NCBI RefSeq assembly: GCF_020554845.1
Contig: NZ_JAJCIA010000021.1
Coordinates: forward strand, 1-64,000
DNA from: Blautia faecis
GTDB taxonomy: Bacteria; Bacillota; Clostridia; Lachnospirales; Lachnospiraceae
Direction: 5' to 3'
Length of the DNA stretch: 64,000 nucleotides
Below are positions 18,910-27,954 of the stretch, in pieces. How positions within the stretch are numbered: position 1 is the first letter of the stretch; each line of letters begins with the position of its first letter. The translations under genes and the position numbers were made by a program. Under the pieces are notes generated by a model that was not told the DNA's origin, did no database searches, and saw nothing but the letters and a program-made list of their open reading frames with translations.

Positions 18910-20775
18910 ATGAATGTACTGAATATTGAACATGTAAGCAAGATTTTTGGAGATAAAAAGATTTTTGATGATATTTCCTATGGAATTCATGATGGGGATA
19001 AAATCGGAATCATTGGAATCAATGGAACAGGAAAAAGTACTCTGCTGAAAATCGTTGCAGGGGAAGAGGAGACAGATGAGGGACAGGTGATTTCCCAGAA
19101 TGGCCTTCGTATCACCTATCTGCCTCAGATGCCAGATTTTCCAAAAGGTGCCATTGTACAGGACTATGTGGCTGATGGGAAATGGCAGAAGGACTGGAGC
19201 ACGGATAGTGAGGCCAGAAATATTTTGAATAAGCTGGGGATTACAGAACATGATGTCCCTGTGGAGCAGCTTTCCGGTGGACAGAAGAAGCGTGTAGCTC
19301 TGGCCAGAACTCTGGTAAACCCTTCTGATGTGCTGATTTTGGATGAGCCTACCAACCATCTGGATAATGAGATGGTAACCTGGCTGGAGGATTATCTGAA
19401 CCGGTTTAAAGGCGTTGTGATCATGGTTACGCATGACCGTTATTTCCTTGACAAAGTTACCAATAAAATTCTGGAGATCAGTCATGGAAAAGTATATTCC
19501 TATGATGCCAATTATTCAGGATTTCTGGAATTAAAAGCACAAAGAGAAGAGATGGAGCTGGCTTCTGAGAGGAAGAGACAGAGCATTCTCCGTATGGAGC
19601 TGGAATGGGCGAAGCGTGGCTGCCGTGCAAGAAGCACCAAGCAGCGCGCTCGTCTGGAGCGTCTGGAAGCGTTAAAAAATGGCAAGGCGCCTGTTCAGGA
19701 GACAGATGTGCAGATGGACTCTGTGGAGACCAGAATGGGGAAAAAGACAGTAGAGCTTCATCACATTTCCAAAAGCTATGGCGATAAGGTGATTCTGGAT
19801 GATTTTGACTATATTGTGCTGAGAAACCAGAGACTTGGAATTATCGGACCAAATGGATGCGGAAAATCTACTTTGATCCGTATTATTGACGGAATGGTGG
19901 AACCGGATTCCGGTACCGTGGAGATCGGGGAGACGATCCGGATCGGTTACTTTGCCCAGGAAGTGCCGGACATGGATGGAAACCAGCGGGTGATTGATTA
20001 TATCCGTGATGTGGCAGAGTTTATTCCTACCCGTGATGGAAAGATCAGTGCATCTATGATGCTGGAGCGCTTTCTTTTTGATTCTGCAATGCAGTATACA
20101 CCGGTAGCCAAGCTGTCAGGAGGAGAGAAGAGACGTCTGTATCTCCTGAAGGTACTGATGGAGGCGCCAAATGTACTTCTTCTGGATGAGCCAAGTAATG
20201 ATTTGGACATTCCTACACTGACAATTCTCGAAGATTATCTTTCTACATTTTCGGGAATTGTGATCACGGTATCTCACGACCGCTATTTCCTGGATGATGT
20301 GGTGGACCGCATTTTTGCCTTTGAAGGGAATGGAAAACTGACCCAGTATGAGGGTGGTTATACAGATTATGCGGAGGCGAAAGCGCGGAAATATGGGGCT
20401 GGAAGCAGTGAAATTGGTGCCGGGGCCGGCAGCAGTTTGTCGGATAAAGCAGCTTCCGGAAATAACAGTACAGAGGATGAAGGGAAAAAACCTACCAGAA
20501 AAGACTGGAAGCAGGGACAGAAGTCTGAAAAACTGAAATTTACTTATAAAGAAGAACGGGAATATGCTGTTATTGATGAGGATATAGCCAGACTTGAAGA
20601 GAAAATTGCCAGGCTGGAGAATGATATGATGGCAAATGCCACCAATTCCGTGAAGCTTCGTGAGATTATGGCAGATAAAGAGGCGGCGGAGAAGCAGCTG
20701 GAAGAGAAAATGGATCGCTGGGTGTATCTGAATGATCTGGCGGAGCAGATTGAGGCACAGAAAAATAATGGATAA
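18910..20775 (+). CDS. ABC-F family ATPase, Uup-like
   Basis: This is a soluble protein with two ABC ATPase domains and no membrane segment (621 aa from this start), so it acts on the ribosome rather than as a transporter. Walker A1 is GINGTGKST (residues 36-44), the first signature is QLSGGQKKR, Walker A2 is GPNGCGKST and the second signature is KLSGGEKRR. The interdomain linker is rich in Arg and Lys. A low-complexity Gly/Ser stretch precedes a C-terminal coiled coil (EEKIARLENDMM), as in the Uup/YdiF branch. The start is the MNVLNIEHVSK methionine; an ATG at 18901 is only 2 nt from AGGAG. Its 3' end overlaps selA by 8 bp. Confidence 0.88.
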   Translation: MNVLNIEHVSKIFGDKKIFDDISYGIHDGDKIGIIGINGTGKSTLLKIVAGEEETDEGQVISQNGLRITYLPQMPDFPKGAIVQDYVADGKWQKDWSTDSEARNILNKLGITEHDVPVEQLSGGQKKRVALARTLVNPSDVLILDEPTNHLDNEMVTWLEDYLNRFKGVVIMVTHDRYFLDKVTNKILEISHGKVYSYDANYSGFLELKAQREEMELASERKRQSILRMELEWAKRGCRARSTKQRARLERLEALKNGKAPVQETDVQMDSVETRMGKKTVELHHISKSYGDKVILDDFDYIVLRNQRLGIIGPNGCGKSTLIRIIDGMVEPDSGTVEIGETIRIGYFAQEVPDMDGNQRVIDYIRDVAEFIPTRDGKISASMMLERFLFDSAMQYTPVAKLSGGEKRRLYLLKVLMEAPNVLLLDEPSNDLDIPTLTILEDYLSTFSGIVITVSHDRYFLDDVVDRIFAFEGNGKLTQYEGGYTDYAEAKARKYGAGSSEIGAGAGSSLSDKAASGNNSTEDEGKKPTRKDWKQGQKSEKLKFTYKEEREYAVIDEDIARLEEKIARLENDMMANATNSVKLREIMADKEAAEKQLEEKMDRWVYLNDLAEQIEAQKNNG

Positions 20776-22348
20776 AGGTGACAGGAAGCTGCATGCTTCG
20801 AAAGCCCATAAAGAAGAGGAAAGCTTTCTGAACAGGAGAAAGGAATTGTTTCGCAGACTACCAAAAATTGACAGGCTTATGGGAATGGAACTGACGAAAG
20901 AACTGACGGAACAGTATGGGTATCGTGCAGTACTGGAAGCTGCCAGAAAGGTGGAAGAGCAGCTGCGGGATGCCATGCGTCAGCAGATTTTGGCGGAAGA
21001 AAAGCCAGCTGTGTTCCTGGATATATCTGGACTATCAGACCAGAAGGATGGCTTACCAGTAAAGCTGTCTGATTTGAAGGCTTTGTCTGAGACAACATTA
21101 GATTATACAGAGTACATTTTGCAGGAAATGAAGAGACTGCTTGCGTGCAGAAGCCAGAGGCAGATACAGCGGGTGATCAATGCTACCGGTGTGATCCTTC
21201 ACACAAATCTCGGAAGAGCGCCCCTTGGGGACAGACTTGTGTCTGAGCTTATACCTTTGATGACCGGATATACTAATCTGGAAATGAATCTGGAAAATGG
21301 GAAGAGAGGAAGCAGATATGATCATTTTGCTGAAAATCTCTGTAAACTGACTGGGGCTGAGGCTGCCATTGCAGTGAATAATAACGCGGCAGCAGTGTTG
21401 ATCATGCTGACGGCGCTGGCATCTGGAGGAGAAACCGTGGTTTCCAGAGGAGAACTTGTGGAGATTGGAGGGAAGTTCCGGATTCCGGATGTATGCAGCC
21501 AGAGTGGAACGATGCTTGTGGAAGTGGGGACTACCAACCGGACTTATCTGGAGGATTACGAAAATGCAGTGACAGAGAATACAGCTGCTTTTCTGAAAGT
21601 GCATACCAGCAACTATCAGATTACCGGTTTTACCCATGAAGCAGAGCTTGCGGAACTTGCAGAAACAGCACATAACCGCGGAATTCCCCTTCTGGTGGAT
21701 CTTGGAAGCGGAAGCCTTGTGGATATTGCCTTTTATGGAATCGAGCCTGAAAAGACCGTACAGGAGCTTTTGAAGAAAGGCGCAGATATTGTATCTTTCA
21801 GTGGCGATAAACTTCTGGGCGGGCCACAGGCGGGAATATTGGCAGGACGTAAAGATTTGATCGAAAAGATTTCCCGGCATCCTCTCATGCGGGCGCTGCG
21901 GATCGATAAGTTTACAGCTGCGGCGCTGGATAAGACGGTAAGTATTTATCTGGATGAAGGTCAGCTGGAGAAAGAGATTCCGGTTTATGATATGATGAGT
22001 CGAAGTGCAGAAAAACTTAAGCGGAATGCATTATGGCTTATGGGTGAATTGTTGTTCGAAGATTCTGCATATGAACTTGCAGTAACCTCTACACGAAATC
22101 CTGTTGGCGGTGGTACTACACCTGGAAAAACACTGCCTGGAGCTGCATTGCAGATAAGAAGCCTGAATGGAAAAGGACTTTCCGCACAGGAAATCAGTGA
22201 CTGCTTACGGAAAATGGATACTCCGGTTATTGGTCATATTGTAGACGACTGGGTCTATCTGGAAATGCGGACCATAAGGACTGACGAAGAATTGGAGGTT
22301 CTCAGAAAAGAATTGAAATATGATCTGTACAAGAAAAACCCTCAATGA
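20768..22348 (+). CDS. selA: L-seryl-tRNA(Sec) selenium transferase
   Basis: SelA is a PLP enzyme that converts seryl-tRNA(Sec) to selenocysteinyl-tRNA(Sec) with selenophosphate (526 aa). It has the N-terminal tRNA-binding region (RRLPKIDRLM), the SelA hallmark VINATGVILHTNLGRAPLG, the VNNNAAAVLIML helix, and the PLP lysine in SFSGDKLLGGPQ (Lys348). The GTTNRT and KVHTSNY blocks also match. It starts inside the end of the ABC-F gene (8 bp overlap), suggesting translational coupling, with no strong ribosome-binding site of its own. Its stop codon lies inside the 5' arm of the terminator. selB, selC and selD are not in this window. Confidence 0.93.
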   Translation: MDKGDRKLHASKAHKEEESFLNRRKELFRRLPKIDRLMGMELTKELTEQYGYRAVLEAARKVEEQLRDAMRQQILAEEKPAVFLDISGLSDQKDGLPVKLSDLKALSETTLDYTEYILQEMKRLLACRSQRQIQRVINATGVILHTNLGRAPLGDRLVSELIPLMTGYTNLEMNLENGKRGSRYDHFAENLCKLTGAEAAIAVNNNAAAVLIMLTALASGGETVVSRGELVEIGGKFRIPDVCSQSGTMLVEVGTTNRTYLEDYENAVTENTAAFLKVHTSNYQITGFTHEAELAELAETAHNRGIPLLVDLGSGSLVDIAFYGIEPEKTVQELLKKGADIVSFSGDKLLGGPQAGILAGRKDLIEKISRHPLMRALRIDKFTAAALDKTVSIYLDEGQLEKEIPVYDMMSRSAEKLKRNALWLMGELLFEDSAYELAVTSTRNPVGGGTTPGKTLPGAALQIRSLNGKGLSAQEISDCLRKMDTPVIGHIVDDWVYLEMRTIRTDEELEVLRKELKYDLYKKNPQ

Positions 22349-22372
22349 CCTTTGAAAATCATTGAGGGTTTT
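22336..22372. terminator. Terminator overlapping the selA stop codon
   Basis: AACCCTCAATGA (22337-22348) pairs with TCATTGAGGGTT (22359-22370), then TT. The selA stop TGA is the last three bases of the 5' arm. Confidence 0.8.
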
Positions 22373-22386
22373 GGAGCATTATGATT

Positions 22387-23040
22387 CTATTTCCCCATAT
22401 GCCATGCCAGTCTTACACTTGCAGAGTGGACTGTTCCTGTGAGCCAGTCGCAGTCATTGGTGATCCAGTCCATGATGCCAAGCTGGCGGGTTTCCCAGGC
22501 AACGGTAGCTTCATGGGCTTCTGGTGTTTCCTCAGTCTCCATAGTGGTATCGATTTCGTCATAGCCGAAAATATATCCGCCTGCGCTCCAGATGCTAAAG
22601 TTGCTGTCAGGACCCGGGTCAATTCTGCCCTCTCTTGCGGCAACCAGTCCGTCATGTCTTGCCTTATATTCTTCCTCGCAATCAGGTTTCAGTCTGGTCA
22701 TGAACATTCTGTGGCGGATCAGCTCTTTGTTTTCGCGGACAATACCGAAATTGTGGTACATCAGACGCATGTTTTCGCCAGGGGTGGAGATCCAGGTGAA
22801 GGTGTGGTCAATTCTGGAAGTGAGAGCCTGGATGCTGGCTTTTTTCTCTTCTGAAAATTCGTTGTTTTCGTCTGTTTCGTAATATCCGAAAATCAGGGAA
22901 TCACAGTTCCAGATGCTGAAGTTATGTACCTTTTCCTGATCCAGAAATGCAGTCAGATCTGGCCAGATCTCTCCTAATATCTGGCGGTAGTCATTTTTTT
23001 TTCCTTTTTTGATTTCCATAGCAAAGCTGTGTCTTTCCAT
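22387..23040 (-). CDS. Tandem L-rhamnose mutarotase-like domain protein
   Basis: This protein (217 aa) contains two copies of the RhaM (L-rhamnose mutarotase, PF05336) fold. Copy 1 starts RHSFAMEIKKGKKNDYRQ and runs to NFSIWNCDSLIFGYYE. Copy 2 starts HRMFMTRLKPDCEEEYKARH and runs to NFSIWSAGGYIFGYDE. Single-domain RhaM is about 104 aa and acts as a dimer, so this is probably a fused dimer. Copy 2 keeps the family's KPGCEEEYKxRHD-like signature; copy 1 is more diverged. No rhamnose genes are nearby, so another sugar or role is possible. It is convergent with selA, and its start at 23040 is preceded by an AGGA sequence. Confidence 0.8.
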   Translation of the reverse strand: MERHSFAMEIKKGKKNDYRQILGEIWPDLTAFLDQEKVHNFSIWNCDSLIFGYYETDENNEFSEEKKASIQALTSRIDHTFTWISTPGENMRLMYHNFGIVRENKELIRHRMFMTRLKPDCEEEYKARHDGLVAAREGRIDPGPDSNFSIWSAGGYIFGYDEIDTTMETEETPEAHEATVAWETRQLGIMDWITNDCDWLTGTVHSASVRLAWHMGK

Positions 23041-23139
23041 AAGAAAAATCCTCCGTTTTATAAAAATAAGATATTGTGTATATCTGGTGTTTCTGTTTTG
23101 AATCCTGTTGGATAAATATCAATCGAAAAAAGGACAGAT

Positions 23140-23173
23140 TTACTGCTCACGGAACGTTACCAGTAAACAGTAA
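23140..23173. repeat. GTTACTG/CAGTAAC palindrome family copy
   Basis: TTACTGCTCACGGAACGTTA is followed by CCAGTAAACAGTAA. The arms TTACTG and CAGTAA are inverted, and the middle GCTCACGGAA is shared in part with 23449-23460 and 37437-37446. Confidence 0.65.
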
Positions 23174-23256
23174 TAAGGATAGCATAATTTCTCAGATAAA
23201 TCCACCCTTATATTGACATTCGGCATGTACTTATATACAATAAGAGGACTGGCCTG

Positions 23257-23415
23257 GAGCAGGTTTGAAAAATCATTCCCGCAATCTGCACGCCTTGCTT
23301 TGCGGTATATTTTGCCTGAATTTCGTCTGCGTAGCCCGCTGTGATGCCCCATTCGGACAAAATTTCCTACAAATTGTGATGCTCATCTTGCAGAAAGTCT
23401 TTTTCAAACACGCTC
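23257..23415. mobile_element. MITE-like element with terminal inverted repeats
   Basis: The left end GAGCAGGTTTGAAAAA (23257-23272) and the reverse complement of the right end, GAGCGTGTTTGAAAAA (23400-23415), agree at 14 of 16 positions. The interior of about 125 bp has no reading frame. Solo ends occur at 491-505 and 9324-9338. No target duplication or transposase was identified. Confidence 0.55.
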
Positions 23416-23441
23416 TAAAAAAGAGGGCGACAGAACAAAAG

Positions 23442-23471
23442 GGTTACTGGTCACGGAGTGAACAGTAAACG
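23442..23471. repeat. GTTACTG/CAGTAAC palindrome family copy
   Basis: GTTACTGGTCAC, then GGA, then GTGAACAGTAAAC: an imperfect palindrome immediately upstream of the second MATE gene. Confidence 0.65.
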
Positions 23472-23505
23472 AAAAGGTTTAATTACAGAAGAGAGGGGAT
23501 TGTTT

Positions 23506-24876
23506 TTGGAAAAAGAAGTAAAAGTTCAGGAAAATAAAATGGGTGTGATGCCAGTGGCAAAGCTTCTGCTCACCATGTCTGTACCGATGATGATTTCCAT
23601 GCTTGTCCAGGCACTTTATAATATTGTGGACAGTATGTTTGTGGCGAGATTAAGTGAGAGTGCACTTACTGCAGTTTCACTTGCGTTTCCGGTGCAGAAC
23701 CTGATGATTGCAGTGGGAACCGGTACTGGTGTTGGTATCAATGCGCTGGTGTCGCGCTCTCTTGGAGAGAAAAAGCAGGAATATGCCAATAGTGCTGCAA
23801 ATAACGGTATTTATCTTGCGATTTTCAGCTTTATTGGATTTGCAATTGTTTGTGGATTTTTTGCACCTGCTTTTTTCAGGGTGCAGACTACGGATCCGCA
23901 GATCATGGAATATGGTGTGGATTATGTCAGAGTGATCGGAATTATGTCCTTCGGCCTGTTTATCCAGCTGACCTGTGAGAAGCTTCTGCAGTCTACAGGG
24001 AAAACGATTTATTCCATGGCAACACAGCTTCTTGGCGCTATTATCAATATTATTCTGGATCCAATCATGATTTTTGGTTTATTTGGATTTCCAAGAATGG
24101 AAGTAACAGGAGCAGCTCTTGCCACTGTTACCGGCCAGATCATTGCAGCAATTGCAGGTGTGATCGTGAATATGAAGCTGAATAAAGAGCTTCATATTTC
24201 TCTTGTGAAATATAAGATTTCCGGTGATGTGATCCGCAGCATTTACAGCGTAGGTTTCCCATCTATTATTATGGCTTCTGTTGGTTCTGTTATGACATTC
24301 GGAATGAATAAGATCCTGATGGGCTTTACTTCCACTGCAACGGCGGTATTTGGCGTGTATTTCAAGCTTCAGAGCTTTATTTTTATGCCAGTGTTTGGAC
24401 TGAATAATGGAATGGTTCCCATTGTTGCTTACAACTATGGTGCCAGAAAACCGAAGCGTATTACGAAAGCAATTAAGCTGAGTATTATTTACGGAGTATG
24501 TATTATGCTTGCTGGTTTCGCTGTATTCCAGCTGTTCCCGGGAAGCCTTCTGGGAATTTTCAGCGCCTCTGACGATATGATGGCAATCGGTATCCCGGCA
24601 CTTCGTACCATCAGCCTCAGCTTTCTGATCGCAGGATTTTCTGTGGTTGCATCTTCTGTGTTTCAGGCATTGGGACATGGCTTTTTAAGCCTTGCGGTGT
24701 CTGTGCTGCGTCAGCTGGTAGTGCTACTTCCGGCTGCATTTATCCTGTCAAAAGCAGGTGGCCTTGGAGCCTGCTGGTGGTCCTTTCCCATTGCAGAGGT
24801 GTTCTCGGGAGTGATCTGCTTTGTGTTTATACGATATGCGTATAAGAAAGAAATTCATCCGCTTTACGAGAAATAA
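23506..24876 (+). CDS. MATE family efflux transporter
   Basis: This is a second MATE exporter (456 aa), with 12 helices in two halves. The first begins VAKLLLTMSVPMMISMLVQA and contains YNIVDSMFVARL. It is more like the NorM/DinF-type multidrug exporters than the neighbour at 17.5 kb. The likely start is a TTG at 23506, which has GAGGGG 7 nt upstream and gives MEKEVKVQENK. A GTG at 23458 is in frame but lies inside the repeat and lacks a ribosome-binding site. It is followed by a strong terminator and convergent with the GH94 gene. Substrate unknown. Confidence 0.88.
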   Translation: MEKEVKVQENKMGVMPVAKLLLTMSVPMMISMLVQALYNIVDSMFVARLSESALTAVSLAFPVQNLMIAVGTGTGVGINALVSRSLGEKKQEYANSAANNGIYLAIFSFIGFAIVCGFFAPAFFRVQTTDPQIMEYGVDYVRVIGIMSFGLFIQLTCEKLLQSTGKTIYSMATQLLGAIINIILDPIMIFGLFGFPRMEVTGAALATVTGQIIAAIAGVIVNMKLNKELHISLVKYKISGDVIRSIYSVGFPSIIMASVGSVMTFGMNKILMGFTSTATAVFGVYFKLQSFIFMPVFGLNNGMVPIVAYNYGARKPKRITKAIKLSIIYGVCIMLAGFAVFQLFPGSLLGIFSASDDMMAIGIPALRTISLSFLIAGFSVVASSVFQALGHGFLSLAVSVLRQLVVLLPAAFILSKAGGLGACWWSFPIAEVFSGVICFVFIRYAYKKEIHPLYEK

Positions 24877-24890
24877 AACAGATAGGAAAA

Positions 24891-24926
24891 CAAGAGCCCT
24901 CGGAATTTCGGTTCCGGGGGCTCTTG
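24891..24926. terminator. Terminator between MATE and GH94 genes
   Basis: CAAGAGCCCTCGGAA (24891-24905) pairs with TTCCGGGGGCTCTTG (24912-24926). It probably serves both convergent genes. Confidence 0.78.
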
Positions 24927-24948
24927 CTAAAATTAGTAATATTTATTT

Positions 24949-27384
24949 TTATTCCATATGCACTGTCACATGATACTCTGTCTTTCCATCCTCAACAGGT
25001 ACCACATTTCCATCCACATGCCTGCCATCAACCTCCAGGTAAGCTACACCCTTTTCTACATTATTCGGGTTCTTAACGTCGAAGTAATAGGTGGCACCGC
25101 GGAAGCGGCGGGTGAGGGTGAAGTCACCGAAGCCCTCCGGAATACACGGATCAATGGAAAGTCCATCATAGGATGGCTGTACACCCAGAATTGCCTGGGA
25201 GAGGTTCACGAAAGTCCATGCAGCTGTTCCGGTAAGCCAGCTGTTTTTCGCTTCGCCATGGCGGGCTGCATCCCGTCCTGCGATCATCTGGGAATAGACA
25301 TAAGGCTCTGTGCGATGGATTTCGCTAATGTTTTCAATATAAGACGGGCAGGTCTTTTTATAAATTTCAAAAGCACGGTTTCCTCTTCCGATAACGGTTT
25401 CGGCAATGGAAATCCATGGATTGTTATGGCAGAAGATTCCGGCATTTTCTTTGTATCCCGGAGGGTAGGAAGAAATTTCACCAAGGTTCAGGTAATATCT
25501 GGTGTAAGCCGGCTGGTGAAGCATAATACCATATTTGGTGTCCAGGCGCTCTTTTACAGAATCAAGAGCTTTTTTTGCCAGGCCTTCTTTTACACCAATG
25601 CCGGCAATGATACAGAAGCCCTGCGGCTCAATGAAAATCTGCCCCTCTTTGCATTCGTGGGAGCCAACCTTCTGAGAGGTGGCGTCATAAGCACGAAGGA
25701 ACCATTCTCCATCCCAGCCAGCGTCAAGGACTGCCTGGTACATTTCTTCAACAGCTTTCTGTGCGATAGCAGCGTCCTCTTCTTTTCCAACACGTCTGCA
25801 GATCTCTGCAAACTCATTTCCGTATTTTACATACATACCTGCAATAAATACAGATTCTGCAACTGGTCCCTCAGATGGTCCTGTGGTCTGGAAGGATTCA
25901 CCAGGTTCATTGGAAAAGCAGTTCAGGTTCAGACAGTCATTCCAGTCAGCACGTCCGATGAGAGGGAGCTTGTGTGGTCCAAGATGGGTGCGGCTGTATT
26001 CGAAGGAACGGCGAAGATGCTCAAAAAGAGGAGCTGCTTTTTCCATATGGCAGTCAAAAGCAACCATTTCATCCAGAATGGAATAATCTCCAGTTTCCTT
26101 TAAGTAAGCGGCCACAGCAGCAATCAGCCACAGCGGGTCATCGTTAAATCCGCTTCCGATATTCAGGTTACCTTGCTTGGTAAGCGGCTGGTACTGATGA
26201 TAAGCACTTCCATCTTCGAACTGGGTAGCTGCAATGTCAAGGATTCGTTCTCTTGCACGCTCCGGGATCAGATGTACAAATCCAAGAAGATCCTGGCAGG
26301 AATCACGGAAGCCCATTCCACGGCCGGTTCCGGATTCATAGTAAGAAGCGGAACGGGACATGTTAAAGGTTACCATACACTGGTACTGGTTCCAGATATT
26401 TGCCATACGGTTTACGTGAGGATCCTTACTCTCTACATGATAGCGGGAGAGAAGATCATCCCAGTAAGTATTCAGGATGGCGAAAGCTTCATTTACCTGT
26501 TCGGAAGTTTCGAATTTCTCCATGATCTTCTTAGCAGGCTCTTTTTTGATCACGTTTAAAGCTTCCCATTTGTCGTCTTTTGGGTTTTCACAATAGCCGA
26601 GAAGGAAAACATATTCTTTTTCTTCACCAGGTGCCAGGGAAACATTGATCTGCTGGCTGGCAATGGGATACCATCCGCTGGCAACAGAATTGTGGCTCTT
26701 GCCTTCCTCTACAACGATTGGAGCATTATTGCCGCGGCCAAGTCCTAAGAACTCATCACGGCTGGTGTCAAAACCGTCTACAGGAGTATTTACAGTGAAA
26801 AAGCTGTAGTGATTGCGTCGTTCGCGGTATTCGGTCTTATGGTAAATGGTGCTGCCAATGATCTCAACTTCACCGGTGCTTAAGTTTCGCTGGTAGTTGG
26901 TCATGTCGTCAACGGCATTCCAGAGGCAGAACTCTACATATGAAAATAACGAAATCTCTTTCGCTTTATCTGAATTGTTTCGCAGAGTCAGTTTGTTGAT
27001 CTCGCAGGCTGTGTCAACAGGGACGAATGCAAGAAGATCAGCTGCCAGGCCGTTTTTCTCACCGTGGAAACGGCTATAGCCAAGTCCATGGCGACACTCA
27101 TAAACATCAAGAGGAGTGCGGGTTGGCATTGCACCTGGATTCCATACGGTATCTCCATCTTTGATATAGTAGTATTTTCCGTTGGAATCTACCGGGATAT
27201 TATTGTAGCGGTAACGAGTGATACGGAGCAGCTTTGCATCTTTATAGAAGCTATAGCCGCCGCAGGTGTTGGAAATCAGTGTGAAGAAATCCTGGGAGCC
27301 AAGGTAATTGATCCATGGCAACGGGGTATCTGGTGTTGTAATAACATATTCTTTATTGACGTCATCAAAATGTCCGAAATTCAT
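24949..27384 (-). CDS. Cellobiose phosphorylase (GH94)
   Basis: This GH94 enzyme (811 aa) splits cellobiose with phosphate into glucose 1-phosphate and glucose, saving ATP. The N-terminus [20 protein letters not shown] and the block [20 protein letters not shown] match cellobiose phosphorylases rather than chitobiose or cyclic-glucan members. The catalytic region has RADWNDCLN with the general acid Asp near residue 483, and the [11 protein letters not shown] and [10 protein letters not shown] blocks are present. It has no signal peptide, so it acts on imported disaccharide. It is divergent from the LacI regulator and the CUT1 importer, which probably supply cellobiose or longer cellodextrins. 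The start at 27384 follows GGAGATC. Confidence 0.92.
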   Translation of the reverse strand: MNFGHFDDVNKEYVITTPDTPLPWINYLGSQDFFTLISNTCGGYSFYKDAKLLRITRYRYNNIPVDSNGKYYYIKDGDTVWNPGAMPTRTPLDVYECRHGLGYSRFHGEKNGLAADLLAFVPVDTACEINKLTLRNNSDKAKEISLFSYVEFCLWNAVDDMTNYQRNLSTGEVEIIGSTIYHKTEYRERRNHYSFFTVNTPVDGFDTSRDEFLGLGRGNNAPIVVEEGKSHNSVASGWYPIASQQINVSLAPGEEKEYVFLLGYCENPKDDKWEALNVIKKEPAKKIMEKFETSEQVNEAFAILNTYWDDLLSRYHVESKDPHVNRMANIWNQYQCMVTFNMSRSASYYESGTGRGMGFRDSCQDLLGFVHLIPERARERILDIAATQFEDGSAYHQYQPLTKQGNLNIGSGFNDDPLWLIAAVAAYLKETGDYSILDEMVAFDCHMEKAAPLFEHLRRSFEYSRTHLGPHKLPLIGRADWNDCLNLNCFSNEPGESFQTTGPSEGPVAESVFIAGMYVKYGNEFAEICRRVGKEEDAAIAQKAVEEMYQAVLDAGWDGEWFLRAYDATSQKVGSHECKEGQIFIEPQGFCIIAGIGVKEGLAKKALDSVKERLDTKYGIMLHQPAYTRYYLNLGEISSYPPGYKENAGIFCHNNPWISIAETVIGRGNRAFEIYKKTCPSYIENISEIHRTEPYVYSQMIAGRDAARHGEAKNSWLTGTAAWTFVNLSQAILGVQPSYDGLSIDPCIPEGFGDFTLTRRFRGATYYFDVKNPNNVEKGVAYLEVDGRHVDGNVVPVEDGKTEYHVTVHME

Positions 27385-27954
27385 AGTGGATCTCCTTTGA
27401 TAATTTTTATTCTTGCTGAATTCTTTCTAATTGGTTGATTGCTATTCGTGATTTACATCAGGGTGCATTATTTTAATTTTCGAAGCTGCATAGTGATCTG
27501 CGCTTATATAAGTAATAATGTTTTGCAAATGCAATGAGTAGTTTCGAAAAAATCAATTGGATTGAATTGTGAGATAATTAACACACGAAAACGAATAAGT
27601 AAAGGCAATAAGAAATAAAAGTAAAGAATAATGGTATATATTTGTTCTTAGTATAATAGAAAGACTGATTAAAAGCAACATAAAAATTACAGTAATAATT
27701 AAATCTATTATATATTACAAATCAGAGATTTAAAACACGAAACTTTTCGCGAAAACATTTCGAAAAGAGCTCTTATTCACGATTAAATTGTTAAAAACAC
27801 AAATATCCAAATTGTGCAATAGGTAGAATGACGTGAAAACGCACAAAAAACGCCAGAAACCACTTGATTTTTTGTGCACTAGGGGGTACTATAAGCTTAC
27901 GAAAACGATTTAGAGATGACAGGAAAGAAAAACAGGAAAGAATGAGGCAAGCAT
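27385..27954. promoter_or_regulatory. Divergent control region of the cello-oligosaccharide locus
   Basis: 570 bp without a gene. Two abutting palindromes of the form CGAAA-TTTCG lie in the middle: CGAAACTTTTCG (27738-27749) and CGAAAACATTTCG (27750-27762). The sequence ACGAAAACGA occurs twice (27585-27594 and 27899-27908), the second close to the LacI start. TGAAAACGCACA (27834-27845) partly fits a cre site. TATAAT boxes occur on the plus strand at about 27651 and on the minus strand at 27708-27713, without clear -35 partners. These are candidate operators for the adjacent LacI protein. Confidence 0.5.
27738..27762. promoter_or_regulatory. Paired palindromic operator candidates
   Basis: CGAAACTTTTCG and CGAAAACATTTCG touch each other. 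Their junction TTTTCGCGAAAA (27744-27755) is itself a perfect palindrome. They have the CG-rich halves and AT-rich centre expected for LacI-type operators. Confidence 0.5.

Larger units (their letters stand above)
23041..23505. other. Repeat-rich intergenic region
   Basis: No gene was found. It carries the palindrome cluster at 23140-23173, a 159 bp element with terminal inverted repeats (23257-23415), and a third repeat, GTTACTGGTCACGGAGTGAAC (23443 onward). The MATE ribosome-binding site is at 23493-23498. Confidence 0.65.

Noticed and set aside
24958-26103. A 381 codon frame opposite the cellobiose phosphorylase
   Set aside because: The minus-strand GH94 frame is full length with family motifs, so this is its complement.
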